Shown here piece after piece: positions 1 to 13,700 of a stretch of DNA of 64,000 nt (within the stretch, counting starts at the first letter, position 1; the number at the start of each line of letters is the position of its first letter). The notes under the pieces are model-generated. The model made no database searches, was not told the DNA's origin, and worked only from the letters and a program-made list of their open reading frames with translations. This stretch comes from Struthio camelus (Eukaryota > Chordata > Aves > Struthioniformes > Struthionidae): contig NC_090967.1 in assembly GCF_040807025.1 (NCBI RefSeq), positions 5,268,001 through 5,332,000 of the forward strand, given 5' to 3'. The position numbers and the translations under genes were made by a program.

Positions 1-957
1 AGGCTTTCAAAAATACCATCAAACTTTGCTTTTTCTTCCACCTAGTTGGTAAGAAATAGCCTGAATAAGTAAAAAAGTGTGCCTGTGTGAGTGTTGAAAA
101 TGAGATCTTGCAAGAAAGTAAGTCTGGTCAGTAAAGTATTCATTCTAAATTTCCAAGCTTTCTTGCAAGTACTATTATATGGGATTTAAATGTAAAACCC
201 ACGGAACTAGATTTAGGATCTTAGTTTCAAGGTTGAAATTATTACAGCTAAGAGAGCGTAGTATGTCACATCTATGTTTCTGTAGTTTTCCAGAAGGACA
301 AAGCACTCCGATTAAAACACCGGTAACCAGATTTTAAACCAACTTTGACAAACTCTGTAGAACTAAAACTAAACCCTAGTCTTTCCAGATACTTTGCTTC
401 TTTATAGTGCAACACAGAAACTAAAAATCATCCTTAGAAGTGATTTTATTAAATGTCTACTTTTTGGAAAACGTTGGCATCAGAAAATTATCTAAATACA
501 GATATTCCAATGTATATAGCAAAAGTTAACTCAATTCCAATGATATATACTATGTGCACCACTGAATACTAATTAGAAAGTATTATGAACTCGAGCTATA
601 AATTAATACTTCAGGATGGATTTGGTGAAATGCTTCACTGTTCTCAGTGGGGTTCCTTCATACAAAGATGAAAGTGCCTACTATTAAGATTCTGGAAGAA
701 ATCCAGGCAGAAGATTAAAATTCATTGTGTGTCTTAAAAACATTACACCAGGGGTTGTCAAAGGCTTATTTAACACTTATTTTAAATATGAAACTACAGT
801 TCAGTATTTTCTATTGTGCACAAATCTGCTCTTGGAAAGGAAGGACTTTTGAAATGGTAAATACAGTTGATACAAAATTCTCTCAATGGGAAAATTACAC
901 ACAAGGAAAATATTTACTTTTAAAGAATGGATGGAATGTGTTATCTTATACACTTAC
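1..957 (-). other. EPS15L1 intronic sequence at the left edge
   Basis: This AT-rich stretch lies downstream of the exon at 958-1020. I looked on the minus strand for the next EH2-coding exon and found none. The open frames here carry no recognisable protein and no matching splice sites. It is best read as intron 6 of EPS15L1. Confidence 0.6.
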
Positions 958-3900
958 CCTAACAGCCCAGTGAGTCTCTGTTGCAGGTGGCGTGATCAGT
1001 AAGGGACTGCTAGTGTCATGCTAAAATTAAAGAAAAAATTTAATACATTTATACACTCTCACATATATGCACACACAATTCTGCCTTTAATCCTTACTAA
1101 TTGCTTTAAGAGATGGTTATATATACGAAGCTTTACTACACTGAAAAAGGAAAAGGAACTGCATACTTAACCGAATAAAAAAATTCTATGTCATATTGAT
1201 TTGTGCTATTACAGTAGCTGGACCAGGACACTTGTCTATTGGTTACCTAACCACCAAACTAAGAGGCGAGCTAAGGAACGGTTCCCACAGCAGCTTCTGT
1301 TGGCCAAGCTGCAGTCCTGCCCTTTACTACACATTCCTGCTGATCCAGCCCCAAAATCATTACTTTTCCTCTGCACAGGATTTAGTTTTTAGCCACATCA
1401 GCCCCCTGAACAAGCTCACTGCATAGTTACACTTGCACCACTCCGGGAAGGGGCTGGAACATATTGCTAGGGAAAACAGGACTTTAGCAGCCATAACTGC
1501 AGTTGTTTTAAGGAGAGGTTTGACAGCAGCCTAAAGTCTCAGAATCATGACATTTACGAGGTAGAAGATTATTGCAGCTTTCCATGTGAAGCCCTAGTTC
1601 TCAAATAATAAACATGCCTGTTTAGGTACATGCTACTTACAAATTTAGGAGGTGGCACAGTCAAGTTCAGACTGCTCAAGTTAACATCATGGCCGTTCTG
1701 TGCACACGCTACAAGGCGCAATGCGACATAGAAACCCTACAAACAATACAGTGTGGTCTGTTAAAAGCAGCAACCATTCTTAATCTCTGTTTTCAACAAT
1801 CTATTTAGGATTTTTACTAATACTGTACATGTGCCACAGAGCAAAGCATGGAAGACACAAGTACCCATAGCCACTCAGTTAATTGCAAACTGACAACCGA
1901 CACCGTTTTTTAAAGTTGATTTGAGAAAGCTTTACAGCACAAAGAGATGAAAATTTAAAAGCTAATTTTTAGAAAGAACTTTTTCAAAATTAGGTTACTT
2001 TTTCAGAATTTTTTCTTATGTATTAATATTTAAAAAAAAAAAATCAACAATTCTCCATATCAACAAGTAACCAGAGCATTTGATATTCCAAATCATTTTT
2101 AATACTGATAGAGGTATTACGTACTCTCTTGCAAGAAAGATTTCTAAAATAAAGCTCACAATCATAGTTTCTATTTGTTAAATTCTCAATGACTGCCTAT
2201 GCATATATATCACACACACCCTAATTATTTAAAAACCAGATGAGGGACAGAAAATTATAACCAACCAACTGCTCCAGCAGCCTCACTGAATAATATTAAA
2301 GTTTATAAGATTACTAGATATATACTTGGAAACAAAATCTCATCCTGTAAACAAAAACTTTAAATAAAGCTAAGGATAACTACTATGAATAATGTTTTCT
2401 TGAATGAAGGCTAATCTGTGGAAGGTAATATAACCGGTCTACATGCACATTTTATTTACCTGTTTATCTAAGTACCCTTTACCTTCTGGGTCAGCCAAAT
2501 CCCATATCTGTAGAGATATAAAATAACAGTTATTGAAATTTTAAAATAACTAAACTCCTTTCAACAATTCATATTTTATGTCTTCTGGAACTGTTCACTG
2601 CAGCTTTCAAGTCATTAACTACAATATTATTTAATTCTCAAGTTAACAACAAAAATGTTTTGCAACAAAAATTTTTATTTTAGGGAGCTCCTCTTTCACA
2701 TGGAGACTGACCTAACTACTCTTAGGGAACAAAACACAAATACCGAGGTGCCTGTCTTTTACATGATCTGAATTTTCTAACAATAAAGAATGTGTCACAA
2801 AACCATTAATACACAAAACGATGAACAAGTATTTTCTTGTGCTCTGTGCTCAACAGGGGATTCTACACTCTTTCTCACTTACCCTGCTCCTGAATCAAAT
2901 AAAAATAAAATAGTAGGAAATATTTTCTAAATTAGTATTTAATATTTATTCACATAATTATACAATTTCAGTAACCAGTTATCTTTGACTTTCCCCTCAA
3001 ACCTAATCTCATTCTTTTTATTAGGACTGTCATAGAGCCACCACTACCATAATGTCCCCTTAATACACTACTCAGTGTGGTTAACGTGACTAACTTACCA
3101 TGCTTCCACTTTAATCACTTCAAAATCTAACTCTTCTTTATAGATGCCTTTTAAAATCTTTATAAAAATTATGGCCATGATCTCCTGTACATATTTGTCT
3201 TACCTCTTGAAAGCTTACTTCTCTCCATAACATAGTCTGTCCTGATCATGTCTGCTGAAAACATGTTCCTTACTCGCTGCTTCCTACTCTCCCTTACTGC
3301 GCGTCTCCCTCAGCCCACTTACTTTCTGTTATATCCAGCTTCCCTTGACTTCTCTATGAGCTCCTATGTCTCAGGAGCCAGAGGAATAGAATTATTTTTT
3401 CTCACTATCCCCACTAAAAATCTCATAACCAGGTCATTTCACTTCAAGCAATTACTTGACCCTACTCTTTATTAACAGTCCAATCATCTAGCTTTAATGT
3501 AAACTTTCCCTCTTTTCCCAAGTGTGTTTCCTTTCAGATTCCCAGGAAACTGCAAACAAGATCTGGGAGCCATAACCAATCTGTACTTTACCAGCAGTTC
3601 AAAGGATCTGATTTGCTCTCCACTGAATTTTGCTTTCGCAAACCTCTTCTGCTCAATATTAGCTGCACTTGTGCAAGTATACATACAATTACTGCAAAAC
3701 ATTGTAAAATTCCTTCAACCTACTTTTCCAAGGATAATATCAGAGAGACCAGATTTTTTAAGAAACAGTGCAGCTTCACTTGCTCCAACTCTCCCTGTGT
3801 ATGTTGGATCTACCTGAAAGATAAAAATTCACATTGAACTGAAGCACGTCTGCCACAAAAGAAGAGACAGGGAATGAAATGTCTCTTGTCTCTAGGTCAA

Positions 3901-6900
3901 AGAGAGATATACAAGCATGTGACTACAACCCTGCAGGGAGAATTTACAGAAGTTGGAAGAAGATAAAGAGGGAAATCTTGGGGAAGTTGCACTTTATTTT
4001 TCAAATCCTTTTAGAAACCTACCTGTTTGTAGTAAGTTTCATATAACGGATTCCCAGTAGAAAGCTAAAAAAGAAGAGAGATGATGAGCAAGCCAAGAAT
4101 GAATGACAGTCACCAATATCTTACATTTAGAGAATGCCAAAGCAGCACATACTATGAGACAAACCCATTCAAATGAAGCTTTGTGCATTACTTCCATCAC
4201 AAATATAAAACCATGTATCATTGTGCTTGGTTCCAAATTAGGTAGTTGAAATCTAAGCGTGTAAAACATCAATCCCTGCAAAATTCTGGCCATTGGACTA
4301 CTATCACCTCTTAAAATTTCTCATTCATAAGCATTCATACTTGTACTCACACTTCTAATTAGCAACACTATATGGTAATAACGTTTTGTAGACCAGCTCT
4401 GAAGTATTTGCCAAGGTCTTTCGCATCCCAGTTTAGGAACTACTGATATCAAAGGTAAAGTTTTCATCATAACACTGATTTTGACTACCTCATACTTTGT
4501 ATATATACACTTAGGGAATATTTTCAGCAATTGTATACACTCACACAGAGCACCCTGGAATCAAAATCTGCCCGCATTTGTGTGTTTTCACAACTGGGAT
4601 TTTAAAGCGAAACAGAGCGTAAAAAAATAGAATGAATTAATTAGCAAATATCACAATTCCTTGGCAAGGTTATTTGCAGATTTCAACTTGGTGTCATCAT
4701 TGCATTACACAAAAGTAGCAGAGTCAAAGGTAGGCCCTGCCTTTTCAGTATACTAATCAAGCAGACTCTCCTTCCTTCTTGCTGACGTTCCAAGCAAATG
4801 GAAACTGAGATACCTAGAGCCAAAAGCCCCCAAACCCATCTTCTTACTTGCCTCCTGTGATTGTCACACAAGTTCTAGTTATGCAAAGGTCGTATTTTCA
4901 ATCTATTCCTCAGCCTCAACACCAACAGCAAAAACACCACAATCCAAACACTGTCTCGCTCAGATCAGCCCCTTACAAAAAGGCCTTAAAAATACAAACA
5001 ACAAAAAAAAATCCCAGAAACATAATCTAATCACTGAGGTGCCCAGAGATGTCAAAACATTCCAGAGCCTGCCAGGACATCTGCTTTCCATCTGTGAGAC
5101 ATCAGTGTGACACCTGATGACTATTTCATGCTACCTCTGATCATTGCTATGCCACCTCCCAAACGCTACCTTCCTCCTTATCATCCACACGGATTTCTGG
5201 ATGTTCTGTCTACACCAAAGGGGAACGGGGATGGAAATCTGATGAAAGAAAATAAAGACTGATCCAGAGCATGAAACTATTTTACACGTGTCCAGTAAGT
5301 TTCCAAAAAACATGCCAAATCCTAATTTAAGGAGCTATCCAAACTAACTAACCCTTATTAATCAAAAGCAAGGGAACACCGAGCCCTTCAAAGATCATTT
5401 ATTCTGCTTGGCCAAAAAGATCCTGCATTTTCAGAAGAGCAGCCTGAATGTACTCTACTCATATCCACCAACAAAACAAGCCACTGCATTCTCCAAAATC
5501 AGTACACTCATCACTTTTCTAGAAGCCGGCTGGACAGGAGTTTGCAAGAAGAAAGCTGTGACCATGTCATAAGCCTGACTCATCTTCTTGCTAGCTTGTA
5601 AAAGATCATAGATAAGCACTATGTTCTTGTCCAAAGCAGGAAGCACATCATTCAGAGAAAAGGAGGAAGTAGGAAATAGTCCAGCCAACTCGGAATAAAA
5701 TCTACTCTGAAAGTTTATGTTTTAGCCAACTATCACCCAACCATATACCTTTCATTTCTCAGAAAGCTCAGAGAAGCTAGCCAAAGACCAAGCTCCTCTA
5801 ACTAATTTGGCCAGTAGCCTAGAGCCTGCAAGGTCTGGATTCATACCAAGACAGAGCAAACTGCTCTAGCAGCGGCGATGAATGACCTCATCCTATCAGC
5901 AGACATTTTTCTCATCCTCATTTGATATTGTCAGCCACAACATACAGCTGACTTACCTGACAAAGGTGGCAAGAATCCAGGGCGATGTGCTTAAATGCTG
6001 TGAAGCTTCCACTACAGCTATACGTTCATCCAAGCGGTGTTGGAAAGCAACATCTTCACCACTGGACTCTACTTGCAGAATTGAGCAAAGATTAAGCCTC
6101 TCTGACCAATTTACCTAACTAACTGCATCTCTCTGATGAAGCAGACCAAACAGTATGGGCTGCAGTGATAAAAATAACATAGCTGCCCATCTACTCTTCA
6201 CCACATGCAATCCCATCACTATCAGTGAAGATGGTTCTGTAATTCGACAACACTTGCCGATGCGGAACTTGTAAAAGACAGCGTCAATGCTGGCAACCAA
6301 GGAAGAGCATTTGGAAGAGCCTGCAGATGAAGAGTAGCTCAATAATACTCTGGATTCTATGCCAACTCTATGTTGCCAAATAATGTCATCTATGACCGGT
6401 GCTTCACACCCTCTCTCAGACAGCCACTTCACAACCCTGGTGCCCTGTCTTTTGAGCTCTTACACCGATTTCCTGTAGAAATTTGAATGAAGACCAAGTC
6501 TCAGTATTTGCACTGTCACAGCAAACCTAGTGTACTGGATTTGTTCAACACATGCTACACAGTACATATGTATGTGTGTGCCTCCGTGTCCCCTAGCACA
6601 GGCGTGACGAAAGGCAAGAGTAAGCTGCTGCCACCAGAACAATTAATAAAGTCAGTTCTCAGCAGCAGTCTTTCCTGAGGTCAACTCAAGTCCATACAGG
6701 ACTTTGGACGGGAGGAATTATTCTGACATTTTCCTTGCTGTTCTTATGTTTCATAACTTTCCTTTGGCCGCTCTTGTCATATCAAATCGTGGATGTGAGC
6801 AGGCACTGCAAAAGGGGAAGAATCAAGGTGTCCCATGAAGATGACAGCCAGAAGAAGGTCACTGCTGCTCCAGAAAGATTCACTTGCCCTTACACTACTT

Positions 6901-9197
6901 GCCGAGTGTTCCTGAGATGCCTCAGGAGAGCTACAAAATGATCTGCACTGTCCGAATATCTCTAATATAACTCCCCATAACCTCCAGAGGCTGTAGGGTG
7001 AACACGCCTGGCACAAAGGAAAGACTACTGATAAGGTGCTCAAATATGCAAGAAAATAAAGTTATCAAAGGTAAATCAACCCTGGCTTCTGCTGTTAAAT
7101 AACACCAAGAATTGATTTTACATGCTTGCTCTTAAACTCTTTTCATGCATGGCTAGCTTAAACAGAGCACGCGGGGATGTGTTGAATATTTTGCATATTG
7201 TGAGTTAGACATCTCAATTCCCATTTGTAAAAACATAAGTTTATTGAATAGGCAGAACATTACAATAAAATACATTTATTGGGAAGAAATATGATTATAT
7301 ATGTTTATTTTAAACACTCACATGCTTGAACTAAGTATATTGTTCATAGATCTTAATATATTGATAGGAATATTCTTATTTTATATACTCTGAGTGAATG
7401 TACTTTAACATTATAGTACGTTTAGCCTTTCCTATTCCTTTTAATACCACTTCTGGCCTTTTTTTATAACAGATATCTTTGTAGTAAACATGAAATGAAA
7501 GGGGAAGTTTGCTAACTTCCAGTGAAATTCCACTTACTGCCCTGGCCATAATTAGGTTACTCCTGGCAATTCAATACAGGAAAAAATATTTCTCTTGAAA
7601 ACTAGAATGCTTCCAGTGAATTAACTGGAAAAAAATATGTCAAAATAACAAATATATCCACAGGAAAAAGTCCTTTTTTCTTAAGGTATCTGCTGCGTTA
7701 TGTAAGAGAAAATACGATTGTTGCCACAGTTCCTCAAATATCAGTTAAAATTCGCACCACACAGAAGCATGATTTCTAGTACGGTAAGTTTTTGAGACCT
7801 ACCACAAGGGATACATTTTTGCCAGCCTACTGGGAGACTGCATGCAAACTTTTGCAGAAGTTCTACAACAATAAAGCCTTTCAAGTCCAAGGTTTATTTT
7901 ACATATACACTTTGCACCACATTACTTAACTTGAAAACGTTCGGTAACGGTATGTATGTCTGTGGATGTTTTCAGATGTTTTGAATATCTGTTTAAATAA
8001 ATAAGTGTGTCCAGTGAAGGCACTTACTGCTATCCAAAAGCTAAAAAGCAGCACTCTCTCTTAGTAAGAGACGCAGCAAATTATGTATTACCCAAGCATG
8101 ATATAACTCCACAGAAAGGTAACTTTTCAGAGCGTCACAAATGAAAAAAACCATTACTAAAAGGAAAGGGATGCATTTAAATAACCTGGATTATCAGTAG
8201 CAGTTGTTCCGAGTTTCTGACCGGCCTAGCAACAGCGGAGAAAACAGTTTTAGTTTCAAGGCATTGGTTTAAATTTCTTACAGGAAATAAGTAAACTGGA
8301 CATCTTCACGGCGCTACGGAGAAGAACGAGCAGTAATCACCCCGCGCAGGCTGAAATTATTTGGGTGAGGGAATACTGAAAATACTTAAAACAACAGAAA
8401 AGCTCATCTACGCCAGCAGCGGTAGCGCTGGACGCGGCCTCTCGCCGGAGGGGCACAAGAGGGCAGCGCCAAGGGCCGGGGGCCGCAGTGCCCCCCTCCT
8501 GCCGAGGGGGCCGAAAACCTCCTTTTCCTTCCTTCCCTGCCGAAGCCGTCACCGATACAACCGCACCCACGGCTGCGCCGCTCACCCGCCGCCCAATTAA
8601 TTTAAGTCCAGTCATGACACCCCAGCGGCTGGGCCGGGCGTTCGCCCCGCCGGCACAGACGCGGCAGCGGGGCGAGGCGGACAAGGGGCCCCCGGGGGGG
8701 GGGGGTCCGCGGACCCCCCCTCCCGGGGTCCCCCACCCCCTCGGGGGTCTCACACCCCTGGGGCTGCAATTCGGGCAAGGGCGGGGGAGGGGGGAGGGAG
8801 CCGTGCGGGAGCCTCGGGGCGGCCCGGGCCTCCGTGAGGCGAGGCAGCCAGGGCCCTGCGCGCCGCCGCCGCCGCCGCCCCCCGGAGCCTCGGCCGCGGG
8901 GGCAACTGGAGGCCGCTCCCCTTCCCCTTCCCCCCCCGCCGCCGCCGCGGCTCCCGCCGCGGGCTGAGCCGCCCCCCGGCCACGGGCGGAGGCAGGGCCT
9001 GGCGTCCCGACGCCGGCCCGGCCGCCGAGGCACCCGCCGGCAGGGAAGGGACGAGGCGGGGGGGATATCCGCGCCGGTGAGGCCCCGCTGCCGCCTCGGC
9101 GGGAGGGCTCGAGCGGCCGGGCCCCGCCGGCACGGCCTGCTCCGGCTCCCCGCGGCGGGCCGGTTACCTGCTGGCTGAGGGGGATGAGCGCCGCCAT
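958..9197 (-). CDS. EPS15L1: EPS15L1 (Eps15-like endocytic adaptor), 5' portion, six coding exons
   Basis: The product is an accessory adaptor for clathrin-mediated endocytosis; its EH domains bind NPF-containing partners at the plasma membrane. Coding exons in gene order are 9168-9197 ([10 protein letters not shown]), 4023-4064 (14 aa, ends YETYYKQ), 3724-3813 (30 aa, starts [14 protein letters not shown]), 2460-2507 ([16 protein letters not shown]), 1641-1736 (32 aa, starts [13 protein letters not shown]) and 958-1020 (21 aa, starts HDTSSPLL). All junctions are phase 0 with GT/AG ends, giving 123 residues. They encode the N terminus and all of the first EH domain, including the EF-hand-like loop [13 protein letters not shown]. 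The ATG at 9197 lies in a CpG island, and the mammalian protein as I recall it starts almost identically (MAAPLIPLSQQ). Intron 1 is about 5.1 kb. The rest of the gene (EH2, EH3, coiled coil, DPF repeats) lies beyond position 1. No exon was found in 1-957, presumably intron. The close homologue EPS15 is less likely given the N terminus and the neighbouring genes. Confidence 0.93.
4065..9167 (-). other. EPS15L1 intron 1 (about 5.1 kb)
   Basis: This is the intron between the exon coding [10 protein letters not shown] and the exon that begins the EH1 region. It holds a degraded LINE-like reverse transcriptase fragment near 5870-6090 and, at its promoter-proximal end, much of the first CpG island. 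I saw no other gene in it. The open frames at 6115-6432 and 8337-9308 match nothing I recognise; the latter simply reads through the CpG island. Confidence 0.75.
5870..6090 (+). mobile_element. Degraded non-LTR retrotransposon (CR1/L2-like) reverse transcriptase fragment
   Basis: The plus-strand frame reads [10 protein letters not shown] followed by [11 protein letters not shown]. This resembles the conserved stretch of CR1/L2-type LINE reverse transcriptases, FDTVDHxxLL...GIQGxVLxW. The preceding DNA (gatgaatgacctcatcctat) also resembles the usual lead-in to that motif. The copy is short and has no intact open frame around it. The boundaries are approximate, and assignment to a family needs a repeat-library comparison. 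Confidence 0.5.
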
Positions 9198-9480
9198 CTT
9201 CCTCGCACTGATTCGGGCAGCAGCGGGAGGCGGGGCAGGGGGCGGGGCGAGCGGCGGCGGGAGGCGGGGCGAGCGGCGGCGGGAGGCGCGCCCGGCCGCG
9301 CCTGGCACGGCGGTGGGACCCGCGGCTTATCTGCCGCCTGCAGCCGCCGGCTACCGCCTTCCTCTCGGACACGGCTCTTCTGCAGCCGTGCGCGGCCGAC
9401 AAGGCGCCTCGGTCCAGCCAGGAGAGCGGGCGCCGCTGGGGGATTTTTCAGGTGAGGGAGTCGAGGGCCCTCGTCAAAAC
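8400..9480. promoter_or_regulatory. CpG island, EPS15L1 promoter
   Basis: This is a very CpG- and GC-rich block covering EPS15L1 coding exon 1 and its flanks. It includes several GGGCGG/GGCGGGGC Sp1-type boxes at 9230-9290 and long G or C runs near 8694-8720. There is no TATA box. The transcription start probably lies within about 150 bp upstream of the ATG at 9197, on the minus strand. The edges are judged by eye. Confidence 0.8.
9242..9285. repeat. Two-copy 22-bp GC-box tandem repeat upstream of EPS15L1
   Basis: The 22-bp unit starting gcggggcgagcggcggcggg occurs twice in direct succession, at 9242-9263 and 9264-9285. Each copy contains one GC box. It lies 45-90 bp upstream of the EPS15L1 start codon, in the core promoter region. 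Confidence 0.85.
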
Positions 9481-10740
9481 TGACTTCACTACATTAAGCT
9501 TCCTCCGGTCTATGGCCGAGTATTCAATAGCCCATGTAAAGCCAAAATTAACACCTCCCCGCCTGGAACGTGGAAACGCTGAGCAGAGGCCTGAAGGAGG
9601 CGAGGTCGGCTTGGCCATATGGAAACTACAGCGGTAAGAAGCTGTTTTTGAGACAAGCAGAAGTGGAAGAGCTTCACCTCAGTCGCCCCACAGTCCATAA
9701 AGGGGCCAGGTTGAAGTCAGAGCTTCTGCGGGTCCTCCGGTTCCCCAGCTCCTTACTACACAAAACCCCTCTCGGCCAGCATCAGAGCAGCTGAAAGGTA
9801 AACGCCGGACCAACGGCTCTGAAACTCTGGCTTCCGTTTTTGCTCAACTTATAGCATTAGTTCTTTTTAGAAGAGGAAAAAAGCTTGGAAACGCAGAAGA
9901 GGAGAACAACCACAGAGGAGATGGAGGAAAGCACCTGGACAAGACTGAGTGACTAGGTCAGACAAAAATATGCGCATCATTCACTATTTTAAAATTCCCC
10001 CCCCCGAAAGCTTTTTTTCCTATTGAAAAACAATTAACTTGTTTTAAGACAGCTTCCAGGCACCATACATATTCATTACAGATTTCTGAAGGGAAAAACT
10101 GTCTGAATGCATTTAAACTTCTAAGAGCAGACTTGTAGATGGATAGGCTGCTATCACTCAAGACATAACAGAGAGCAAGAAAGTTCTATCAGCAGATTAA
10201 GTAATGGCAGAAAAGCCAAGGGCAGGCACTGGGTGTTTGCAGAGGCTGTAGAACTGCAGTAATCCTTGAAATTGTGACAAGTGCACAATTGCTATAGAAG
10301 CTTAGCAAAGCTTATCTCTTCCTTAGTTTGAAGTATGTTGTGAAACATGCTTCACGCATTTGACATGCTGGATCCTTTAATGAAGTAATTTTAAAAGCTT
10401 ATTTTGATAAAAAATAAGCTCAAATTTTACATTTAACATCAAACTATGAAAGTGTAAAATAGTTCCAAAAACTAATGCTTTATACAGGTGCTTTTAATAT
10501 ATTTCAGCAATGTTAAGATATATTTAATAAAAGTAGAGAATTTAACAATCACTACCTTATGGTATTTTTACTAAACATAAATGAAATAGCTCACAAAAAT
10601 TTAAAGTGTTGGATTTTTTAATCCTGTTTTAATACAACTTTATCAGTGCAGATTTCAATGAGCTGTTAACAAAACATCAAAATCTTTATAAAATAGAGAT
10701 TAAAGTGAAAAACTGTCTGTGAACTTCTTTCAAATAACAA
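9481..10740. other. Intergenic region between the EPS15L1 promoter and the CALR3 stop codon
   Basis: The left part is the 5' flank of EPS15L1. The right part should hold the CALR3 3' UTR, because CALR3 stops at 10741 on the minus strand. The canonical AATAAA is not obvious on the minus strand. The variant ATTAAA (TTTAAT on the plus strand) occurs at 10628-10633, about 110 nt after the stop, and again at 10523-10528 and 10493-10498. I saw no coding gene. Confidence 0.6.
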
Positions 10741-13700
10741 TTAAAGGTCTTCTTTCTTGATAGCATTCCTCGCTGATCTCTCCCTTCGGAATCCTTTTTT
10801 TCTCTCTACTTTCTCCTTAAACCTTTCCTCAAAGTATTTTTCTTCTGTGGCCCTTTCTCTCTGCTGCTCTTCCTCAGTCTGCTTTACGTTCATTTCCTTT
10901 TCAGGACCCTAACATTAAGATCATAGACTTATACTGGCTCTGTACCAATATCATCTTGCTAAGATTAGATGGAGAATTTTAAAAATCTGGCAATAAAGAA
11001 CCAAAACAGACACAAGAATTTCACATATTACCTTTGTTTCTCCCCAGGTTTCATCTCCAAAGTCTTCTGCATATTCTTCATCATCAGTTATCAAAAAGTT
11101 GTCAAAAATTGTGCCAGCTCTCACCTTTGCGGGAAGAGGGAAGAAAAAGAAAAAAACCAAAACCCAATGCGCTTCCGTTTTCCTAAGTTTTAATCTCATC
11201 TTTTAATCATGTATTTGTATCATACTAAAATATATTAATCACGTGAAGAACTCTTTAGTTACACATTTGCAGAAAAATTCTTTTTTTAAAAGAGAACTAT
11301 TTGCAAAAATCTAAAAAACTTGCCTTAACTTAAGGCACTTTACCACTCTTCTAAGAAGTTAGAAGTCTGATCATTGAGTAGTAAGGAAGCCTGGGGTAGG
11401 GGAGGAAAAGATCCCAGAGGCACCTCCAGAGGACAGTTTTCTCCTCATTCATTTTTGGGGGAGAACCAACTCCTTGAAGCCTCAGTTAAGCACCTCAAGT
11501 CAAGTGGGATGAGTCATACTTTACAACATTTGTAAATTAAACAGAATGGTTTAGGCCCCTCAATTATCTGTAGGCGATTACTAACTACAATAGAAAAATC
11601 AGTCTGTCTTACAGATTTAGTAATTTTGTACATATATTTAAATAACAGCAAGTTAAAAATATAGGTCATCAGCTAAGATCCCAGAACAACAGATAATATC
11701 TATATGCAAAGGGTAAACGGGCTCTTGTATACTCAATGACAAGTTCTTTATTTTCTACTGTGTGCAGAAAGGCAACTGACCTGCCAGATATCTAGTCCAA
11801 TGATGCTAATGTTTTCATAGCTGTAGATACTGAAGTCTGGTGAGTAATTTGGATTGTCAATCTGCGGATGGGGCCAAACTCCTCTGTAATTTGGGTTATC
11901 AATCTGCCTTGGTTTCCATTCACCCTACAATAAACCACATGTTCTGACTACAGTCAGGCAAAAAACAGTTGCTTTAGAGCTCCCCATAACTAGAATTATT
12001 AAATGATTTATACTCTGTATAGAGGATTCTTGACCATAGGACGATGCCATTCTCCATTCACAGAATCATCCCAGTCTTCAGGTTTCCGAGCACTAGTGTC
12101 CGTAATGTATTCAGGTTCATCCCAATCCTATAAAAAGATATGGGAGGATTAAGAAAGTAAAAAAGCACCGCAGTTAAACTATCCTTGAGCTGTGGCATCG
12201 AATATGTATTTAGTAAGAATGAAATAACCCAGAAATACAGAATAAGAACATATTCAAGAGAGCCAGTTACCTCAGGTTTGACATCATTCGGATCATCAAT
12301 TTGGACTCGATCATCCCAGTCACTGGGTTTCTTCACTCTTGGATCATTTATTTTCCTTGGTGGCAAAAAATCTAAATCATCTTCTAAATTGCCTGATGCA
12401 ACCATTTCATTATCAATTTTGACTTTATAAGTCTGATCTGGCCTTATAATCAAAGTATACAAATGTGTATATCCATCAACCTGGGTTTTAAAGAAAGGAA
12501 ATAAAATGTTCTAAGTACCTTGAAAAACATAGCTCTTATGAACAGCCTTGCATCAGAATTATAATACTAATCTATAATGGATTCATCCTAAGCAGTAAAA
12601 TCATTACATTGTAATATTAATCTGTATTAGAAGTTATTTGAAGACCCAAAATTATGATTACTATTAAGATATGATGAAAAATGAAACTTCTCAAAAGGTG
12701 ATGTATATTCAGAATAGATTTTAATGTCGATATCCCCGTAGCTTGGCGCTTTTTTGAAATGTATGCATCTTTGAAGTTTACATTTACCTTGCATCTGATT
12801 GGTTTCTTGATTGGATGGGGTTTGTTCTTGTAATTTAAAATAACGTGGACTTTCTTTGTCTCGGATCCACAAATATCTGGCCCTACAAAGAGATTATATG
12901 CTTTGTATCCTTAATTTCTTTGTATAAAAATAGATTGCTTACTTTTTCCTTCTAATATTGCTTTGTATCCTTAATTTCTTTGTATAAAAATAGATTGCTT
13001 ACTTTTTCCTTCTAATATTGCTAGACAACTTCCCCTTCTACCTATTTTTAATGAGTTCCCTTTCATTTCTGATAAAGGCCTAGTGACACTGCTTCTATTC
13101 AAAGTCTCTAAATCTACTTTAGAATTGCATTCTGGCTAGCTTGGGGTTTCATTCTGTTACAGGCCTAACCCACAAAAACAACAGAAATCCAGTAAAAGTC
13201 ATCCGTGAAATAAGCTGAATAACTATGTAATTACATTACATTCATTATGCAATAGTAAACTTTATGAGAGATTTTATTTTGAGATACAAATGTATACATT
13301 TCTCAAGTCACTGGAAACTGCATATGAGTATGTAAGGGCAGATAATGGCCTACAGTACAGTCTTTCAGTCACAGGTCTTAAAAAAAAAAAAACGCTTGCT
13401 GAGCAACTGCTTTTTCCTTTCTAAGCTCGCTCACTAACCATTTTCAGTTGTCCTTCAAATCAGCTCAGAATGTAACTATAAAACAATGACAGTGTTGTAG
13501 TAACGCAGAAGTAACTGAACTCACCGAACATGATGTAATAATTTGAATCGCCACTGAGGTTCTTCTGATCCAAGTTTGAAGAAAAAATCTTAACATATCC
13601 CCCACCACAATCTATCTTCTGCTCATGTTTCACAGTATACTGAATGACCAGAGTCTTCCCTTTGTTACTAAATGGTTTAAATCGTGAGGAGATAGCATAA

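Noticed and set aside
6115-6432. A 105-codon minus-strand frame near the LINE-like fragment
   Set aside because: The protein is not recognisable and there is no supporting splice or promoter signal. It may be more degraded repeat sequence, but I could not show that.
8337-9402. Long overlapping open frames (up to 323 codons) through the first CpG island
   Set aside because: They are Arg/Pro/Gly/Ala-rich in every frame, as expected where stop codons are rare in GC-rich DNA. The real coding part is the 10-codon EPS15L1 exon at 9168-9197.
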